Below, piece by piece: positions 57,250-64,000 of a stretch of 64,000 nucleotides of DNA. The DNA is from Botryotinia globosa (lineage: Eukaryota; Ascomycota; Leotiomycetes; Helotiales; Sclerotiniaceae), in the NCBI GenBank assembly GCA_014898425.1, contig RCSZ01000002.1, positions 2,542,001 to 2,606,000 of the forward strand, given 5' to 3'. The notes beneath the pieces were generated by a model. The model worked only from the letters and a program-made list of their open reading frames with translations, did no database searches and was not told the origin of the DNA. The number at the start of each line of letters is the position of its first letter. Positions within the stretch are counted from its first letter, which is position 1. A program made the translations under genes and the position numbers.

Positions 57250-60200
57250 AAATAAATAAATAAATAAATAATAAATAAATAAATAGCATCAAATAAAATG
57301 ATAGCAGAAATTGGATATGAATAGATGGAATACGTATGTAGAATTAATAACAATCGCAAACTGCTATCATCTGCTGGATACTAGATCGGTATTATAGTAG
57401 GGTAGATACCTAGATAGATCAAGGTTTTTATGAATAATGACAGACCGAATTCTTGGGTCTCTGACTCTCTCTCTCTCTGTGTAATACCTCGATGCAACTA
57501 CAGTAATGTCTGATTCAACTTTCAAGGTTCGACGCTGCTGATTGAAGGGAGCGACGACTGGCTTCACCACGAATCCACGAATCCACGATATACGAAGTTT
57601 TATTAAGCTATTTTCTGAGACAATCATGGACGCGGCTGCCAAAGTAAGCTATCACGCTATGTTTTGTATGAGTGGATCCGATCCGAGGGAAAAAGGGTAA
57701 AGAGGCGATGAGTGAGGATAGTCAGATCAATTCTGATTTGCCTTGGGATGAAGATGAAGGGAACAAGGATCAAACAAATATGTACATGCTAAGGCAAAGA
57801 GAGGGAAAGGCGTAATCATAAGATTAACTCAATACGGTCAAGGGTCAAATGATTATGCATCTAGCAAGCCTTTTCCCAGCGAGAAAACTCTTATGATGCT
57901 GAGTGCTGGGTGGGTAGATGCCAGATGGATAGATAGATAGATAGGTAGGTAGATAGATAGATACAGATACTTCGTAAATAGCTGTTCATTTTAGTTGCAA
58001 CTTGCCTTACCGAGCCGACCTACTTACTCCCTAGCACTCTGTAGTAAGCCCATATGCGAGTTGGAGAGTGCTATGCTGCTGCTATGCTGCTGCTATGCTG
58101 CTGCTATCTGCAGTTCTGCTTTGGACTCTGCAACTAAAATCATTCTAGATCGCAGCAACTGATGGAGGAAGCATATCAACGTAATCTGACTTTCCACATT
58201 GGTCAAAGTGCGTCGAAAGCTACTAGGGATGCGATGCTTCTACTCGGCAAACATGTAGGATGACTCCCAAATGTTTCTCCGGAGACCAAAACCGATCCGT
58301 CTAGATCATGTGAGGTGGGGATTGGATTTGTGTTTCTGTTCCTCATTACGAGGTGAGGACTCAAGACTCAAGACTCAAGACTCAAGACTCAAGAGAGAGA
58401 CCTTCGGGCCAGAGATAGATAGGGTCTCGGGATGGAAGAGGTGGCTTCATCAGAAATGATTCAGCTATCGTTATCAATATTTCTAAATATCATAATCATC
58501 ACGACTTTTCCCCACGCTTTGGATTAATACACGGATGAATGTGGGATGATCCAGTGTTTGAGGAATTTTGGTACAGTCTGTCTATCTATTTGTCTGTATG
58601 TGCGTTTACCCCCATCTCGAGGAGAGAAAAGCAAGGAAAGACATAGCGGTCCCAAAGGCTGTACATGTACATACAGTATATCCTACCAGATTTCTACCTT
58701 ATGCGCTGGCAACAAATTTTCATGCAACCGGTAGTCAGGTAGTCAGATCAATATAAAAAGTTGAATACTTTCATAAATCTTATTTGTCGAAACAAATCAC
58801 TTGCCTCTTTGCCTCCTCTCTTCAAAATGTCGCACAGTCTCAACTTTTTTGGTCGTCCTAGAGATGACCCTGATCTTCAACTTTCAATTGGTTCTGACAT
58901 AGACTCACGGCGTTTGATAGTCGCTGATTATCTTTTACCTAGAGAGATATGAAACGTCCCAAAGTCGGTTGGTCAAAATAGCTTGTGCGCGCGAATGGTC
59001 GGGGGAGGCGTGGCTCTGGAAAATGGCATCATAAATCAGATAGCATAGCCTTAGGAACTTTAGCTGTCAGTGCCAAAGGGAAAACAGTCAAGACTCAAGA
59101 GAAAGTCGGAAAAATACTACGGAGTAAAGCGTCGACTAGTATGGAAGGGTAATTTCAAAATTGGAGTTTAGCTCAAGGGTACGGAGTACGGGTCATCTGA
59201 ATATTCCAGACTTTATATGTTCTCATTTTTACAGACTAATACTTCCCCTATGTCATACCATACCTACGTACATAGCATTGTCGTAAATTCGTAATATGAA
59301 CAATCAATTCGAACTTTGATAGAACAGAAGAACTATTCGTAGGATCGTATCAACAGCATGAACCTGCCGATGAGCTCTCGCTAAGCAACCGTATGGTGAG
59401 TCGTGACGGCTAGACCATGCATCACTTCAGTGGCGGCGACATCCTGCAACTAGGTACACATTACAACAAGTTTATCTTTCCTTCGGCCTCCCACCGAAAG
59501 CTACCCACACTTCTGTGTACTCCGTAATCCATTATCCACAACTATATAAAGCTACTGGGTACATAGTATGTAGCATCGAGCCCAACGTGAAAAAGGCCCA
59601 AATGTAATCGCCGAGTGATTTAACAAGATTGATAAATAAATAAAACTCAATGGGCATGATAGAATAACCGGTACCATTCAGTTGATGATCTCAGTTGATG
59701 ATTCTGTTTGATCACTGGCTGGTGGATGTTTGAGAACTGGTCCAATGATCTAATAATCCTAATGACCGTAGATCAATTATGAAACTTCAAGGGTCGCGAA
59801 AGCATTGACCCAAAAAATAGGAGGACATTTTTTGACCAATCAATTTATTCGCTAGACTATTAGTCTTTCAATCCGGACTGATTCGAAATTCTTTGACTAC
59901 ATATGTACATTGTACATACATTGTACATTTGTACTTCTTCGTACTGTACCGAGAAAAGTATAAAAGGAATCATGTCGTGAACACTTGTACATATGTACTA
60001 ATTTCATGTGCTATGTGATTTCTTGGGAAAATTAAAGTTTACGTTGCTTTCAAAAGCCGCAAAAGATCCTTCCAGATTCAGATCCATAAAAGATTGATAT
60101 TCGGTACATATGTCTGTTTCAACTCCTCTTTCGCGTCGTCTTTTGTTTGTTTGACAAAGATTTTGCGCATCATCAGTCTCGCTGTCTTTCTCTCTTTTGG

Positions 60201-61575
60201 CCTGGGTCAGTAGTACTCCGTACAACACAAAGTATCATTTCCTTTTAGCACGATCTACACTATATCTGAAGATATGAGCTCACCTGTTTGAGTTCATCTG
60301 AAGAGGAAATCAGATTCTCCTTATCAAAACTCGTTTCATGCATTCTTAATCTCTTTTTCTCAATGCTATCACTGTTGCCTCGATATTCCTTGTCTTTCGA
60401 TCTTTCTTGGCCTATCTTCTTTTCACAAGCCCTTTTCGTTCCTACTGATCTAAACATAGTATTGGTAGCATGTGAAGCCCCCGCAAATCAAAATATATTA
60501 TAAACATTGTTTTCATATTTTGGCTCAGGGGTGGTGAAACCTCCGCCCCCATTTGACACCTTAACTTTCCAAGAGCCGGAGGAAATTTGCGACCTTGCCC
60601 ATGAAAATATATCTTCAATATGGCTGAACCATGATACACCGAAATACACTGTGCTTACAAACCCAATGCCCAGGCCAAGAGGTTTTCAAAGTTCTCCTGC
60701 TGACGTTTGACTTCGTATTCATGATTCCGCACAGATGGACAAAAATCGGCAACTCAAGAAGTGGACTGACTAGTGGGTTCCATACCAAGTCGTCCCGCCG
60801 ATACTGATTACGATCATGCTTCACATTGGGATCTAGGACTACCCCAGTGGGATTAGTGGGAGGACCGGGAGAGGGTGTTTACTCTCTCCCGCAAACCTCG
60901 AGACAGTACGACAGATGCTAACGACCTCGGACAACGAGGGTTGTAGCTACCAACACGTACCGGTACCACCAAGAGTGGTCGTAAGCTTCAGGAAATGTAT
61001 CCAAATTTGACACACGAGATGAATCATGCTGTGGAATTCATATCTATTTCACGAGTACGGTGCTTCGGGGTGACATCAGAGAGTTCTCGCTTTGGTTTTA
61101 GATACACAGCCTCGTAGAAGTAGAGTACAGCTGTGGGATATAACAAGTACTGGCAATAGGAGAGCAGAAAGTATCTTTCTTATATGAAGAGTGCAGAGGG
61201 TAGTTAGGTCATTTGTCATTGTCTAATCCTAACCAGACTTGGGTAGAATTCTTGAGCCTGGAGGGAACTTCAAGTTGCATGTTGTAGAACTTCAAATTAG
61301 ATGCTGCATATAAATACACCGCATTCAGGATGATAAAATGTTATTACTCGCAGAATAGGAACCCTCGTACTCTCACTTTGTACAAGGACGGTATAGCTCC
61401 AGGCATGTCGAAAGGCCCCAGACGTCGATTGCTATGTAGCTATAAATCACGTGATATTGATACGGCCTACCCTTAAGTCATCAAGTGCAATTCGAAGCTA
61501 TGGCTTGCCAGCCTTGGACAGCGAATTACAGCCTTGGGCTCAACGACCATGAGGTAGCTCATATAGCAACGACGG
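56140..61575. other. Long gene-free, repeat-rich region before VPS18
   Basis: About 5.4 kb with no supported gene. Simple repeats: GTAG run (56408-56432), a large AAATA/AAAGA tract (56884-57288), GATA/GTAG run (57930-57962), GCTGCTAT units (58075-58110) and ACTCAAG units (about 58357-58395). Four exact copies of TACGGAGTA or its complement lie between 59118 and 60222. A 41-codon frame from an ATG at 58827 (MSHSLNFFGRPRDD...) is too short to support. Many TGTACA/TACATATGTAC words occur at 59900-60000. Confidence 0.55.
56884..57288. repeat. AAAT/AAAG tetranucleotide microsatellite
   Basis: About 400 bp of AAAG, AAAT and AAATA units. The AAAG type dominates at the 5' end and AAAT at the 3' end. 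Long Leu/Ile/Phe/Tyr-only frames on the minus strand are artefacts. Confidence 0.95.
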
Positions 61576-64000
61576 ATGGCTCTCGACCCGTCAAGCGGCT
61601 ACGTAGCCGCAAGAAATCTACAAGATCTCAATCTCAATGAGATTGCACTTCCTATATTTAATGTCGAAAAGGTACAACTTCAATTCTCTATAGCCTCCGA
61701 CTTCGTAGCGGCGCAGGTTGCAAATAATGTCCTGGTTTTGGCACTTTCGAATGGCAGGATTCTCCGAATCGACTTGGACAATCCTGCAGATATAGATGGT
61801 GAGACTTTAAAACGTTTCCGTCTCTTCGACCAGCTAGTTGACTGTTAATCCAGATATTGATCTTCCTAAAAAGACCTCGGAAGTTGGAGTGATACGGCGC
61901 ATGTTTCTCGACCCAACAGCTTCACATTTGATCATATGCACTTCACAGGGGGAGAACTATTACCTTCATACACAATCCAGGCAGCCCAGGCCTCTTTCAC
62001 GACTACGAGGCGTGTCGATAGAATGTATTGCTTGGAATCCCTCGTTACCGACATCCTCGACCAGGGAAATACTCATTGGGACTTCGGATGGAATGATTTA
62101 TGAAGGGTATATCGAAACAGCTACGGAATTTTACCGTAAAGAGGACAAATACCTAAAAGCACTTATGAGACTTCCAGATGGGCCTGTTACCGGACTGTGG
62201 GTAGATCTCATTACTGGTAGGCCTGACGCCAAAGAAGTTCGACGAGTAATGGTAGCTACACAAAGTCGGGTGCTTCACTTAATAGGCAAGATTGGCCGGG
62301 TGGCACATGAAGGAGGTGCATCAATATTTACACGGCTTTTCGAGACGGAACAGCCCACGGTTCATGAGTTGTCTAGGATATCTACAACTGCAGCTTCTTC
62401 TCTTGTGGTGTCTCCAAATCATCCCGACTCTGCGTCTATGGAAAGTTTGACCCCAGATCGTACCTTTGCGTGGCTATCATCGCAAGGTGTATACTACGGT
62501 ACATTAATGACCGCACCAGCAACCTCGGATTTAGGTGCAAGATTGTTTACCGAGGCGAAATTGTTACCCAGATCTCAATTGCCAGCTTCAGAGAACTCGA
62601 TGGGTCGCAAGAAGCCAGTTCCAGATTCAATCGATTCGATTGCGTTGACTCAATGGCATATTCTTCACCTGATCGGGGGACGTGTTGTTGCCGTCAATCG
62701 ACTGGATGATAGAGTGATATTTGATCAAGTGGTCTTGGAACCTGGTCAACAAGCACTGGGACTGTTCGCTGATCAAGAGAAGAACACGTTTTGGCTCTTC
62801 ACTACACAAGAAATTTATGAAATTGTTGTCACAGACGAAGATAGAGATGTATGGAAAGTAATGCTGCAGACAGAACATTTTGATGCAGCCCTACGTTATG
62901 CCAAAGGACCAGCTCAGAAGGATGCTGTTGCTACAGCATCTGGGGACTATCTCATTAGTAAAGGCTCATATCTTGAAGCTGCGGGGGTTTATGGAAAGAG
63001 TAGCAAACCATTTGAACAAGTTGCACTCACATTCGTTGATAACGATCAGCAAGATGCCTTACGAAAGTATCTCCTCACAAAACTCACAACTTACAGAAAG
63101 GCCTCAATTATGCAACGCATCATGATTGCAAGTTGGCTTGTTGAGATTTTCATGTCGAAGCTTAACTCTCTTGACGATACGATCGTCACTAAGGCAGAGT
63201 TATCGGAGAACTTGAATCCTACAGAGACGAGAAATCAATTGGACACAATTCGAGCTGAATATCAAGATTTCGTCACAAAATACAAAAGTGACCTTGACAA
63301 GAAGACCACCTACGATATAATTAGCAGTCACGGCAGGGAAGATGAACTTCTTTTCTTTGCTAGTGCTGTAAACGACTACAATTACGTTCTCTCCTATTGG
63401 ATTCAAAGAGAACGTTGGAAGGAGGCGTTGGATGTATTGAAGAAGCAGACAGCACCCGAAATCTTTTACAGATACAGCAGTGGACTCATGACACATGTGG
63501 CCACTGATCTTGTAGATATTCTTATAAGACACTCGGACTTGAAGCCTCGAAATCTCATTCCTGCTTTGCTGAACTACGACAAGTATTTTGAAGGGTCTCT
63601 CTCACAAAACCAAGCCATTCGTTACCTTCTGCATGTCATCAATCACCTAAACTCAACCGATGCTGCCGTGCATAATACACTAATTTCAATTTATGCCTCT
63701 CATCCATCAAAGGACGAATCGGCTCTCCTTTCGTATCTCGAATCACAAGGTGACGAGCCAAGTTTTGATTCAGACTTTGCGCTTCGACTCTGCATTCAAC
63801 ACTCGCGAGTTCAATCATGTGTACACATATATAGCACTATGGGTCAATATCTACAAGCAGTGGAACTCGCTCTAGCACATTCAGAGATAGATCTCGCCTC
63901 ACTCGTTGCCGATCGCCCTCTTTCAAATCCCCCATTACGCAAAAAACTGTGGCTCGCCGTGGCAAAGAAAGTAATTTCTCAGTCAAATGGCATTAAAACC
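61576..64000 (+). CDS. VPS18: Vacuolar sorting protein VPS18 (class C Vps core, HOPS/CORVET), 3' end beyond window
   Basis: Core subunit of the HOPS and CORVET tethering complexes, needed for fusion at endosomes and the vacuole. Exon 1 is 61576-61798, the intron 61799-61853 (GTGAGA...CCAG, 55 nt), and exon 2 runs open from 61854 to the window end; 790 codons are visible. The N-terminal beta-propeller region includes VQLQFSIASDFVAAQVANNV, GRILRIDLDNPADIDDIDLP, CIAWNP and ILIGTSDGMIYEG. From about residue 430 an alpha-solenoid follows (DVWKVMLQTEHFDAALRYAK, GDYLISKGSYLEAAGVYGKS, DELLFFASAVNDYNYVLSYW). The C-terminal RING finger typical of VPS18 is not yet reached. An ATG at 61500 is in another frame, so 61576 is the best start. 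Confidence 0.95.

Noticed and set aside
56870..57359. 140-160 codon Leu/Ile/Phe/Tyr frames on minus
   Set aside because: Translated AAAT/AAAG microsatellite.
58827..58952. 41-codon frame MSHSLNFFGRPRDD...
   Set aside because: Too short, no conserved features, and surrounding DNA is repeat-rich.
61500..61575. Upstream ATG for VPS18
   Set aside because: It is in a different frame from the VPS18 exon, and a short GTAGCTCATATAG interval is far too short to be an intron.
1..64000. CRISPR arrays, bacterial operators, insertion sequences
   Set aside because: None seen; the repeats are eukaryotic micro- and minisatellites and no transposase or reverse-transcriptase motif was found.

Overview
This window looks like nuclear DNA of a filamentous ascomycete. 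The genes carry short introns (about 48-170 nt) with GTAAGT/GTATGT-type donors, CTAAC/CTGAC branch sites and YAG acceptors. Intergenic DNA is long, AT-rich and full of microsatellites, and the gene set is typically fungal (STE11-type MAPKKK, GCN2, yapsin-like protease, PGS1, VPS18). A Leotiomycete of the Botrytis/Sclerotinia kind would fit, but that placement is inference from overall style and not proven by any marker here.

Layout. 0-8 kb is gene-poor and holds one divergent V-ATPase proteolipid gene plus minisatellites. 8-9.6 kb holds a GPI-type aspartyl protease. 9.6-12.6 kb is AT repeat DNA with an intron-containing tRNA-Lys(CUU) and a tRNA-Lys relic. 12.6-25.8 kb is a dense block: GCN2 (14 exons, minus) divergent from argJ (plus), then NDUFA12 (minus) divergent from PGS1 (plus), then a GH27 alpha-galactosidase (minus). 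28.3-29.3 kb has a small alpha/beta hydrolase. 29.3-37.8 kb is gene-poor, with two related small Cys-rich proteins and an odd palindrome. 37.8-42.9 kb has eRF1, prephenate dehydratase and an HTD2-like hotdog dehydratase, all on plus. 45.6-49.7 kb is a 1238-residue LRR protein. 51.7-56.1 kb has a GGCT-like enzyme and STE11. 56-61.6 kb is repeat-rich and gene-free, and the window ends inside VPS18.

Functional links. Three genes concern amino-acid supply: argJ, prephenate dehydratase and GCN2, the sensor kinase of general amino-acid control. GCN2 and argJ share one 494-bp divergent promoter that contains a perfect Gcn4/CPC1 site. NDUFA12 and PGS1 (complex I and cardiolipin synthesis, both mitochondrial) share another divergent promoter.

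The most striking signal is at the 3' end of the eRF1 gene. After the UGA stop the frame stays open for 80 more codons of coding-like sequence. It runs across a canonical 3'-UTR intron and stops only beyond the splice junction. This is the architecture expected of an eRF1 autoregulatory circuit based on stop-codon readthrough and nonsense-mediated decay.

Exon structures were assembled by hand from splice signals, reading frame and recalled family conservation. No database search or alignment was run.
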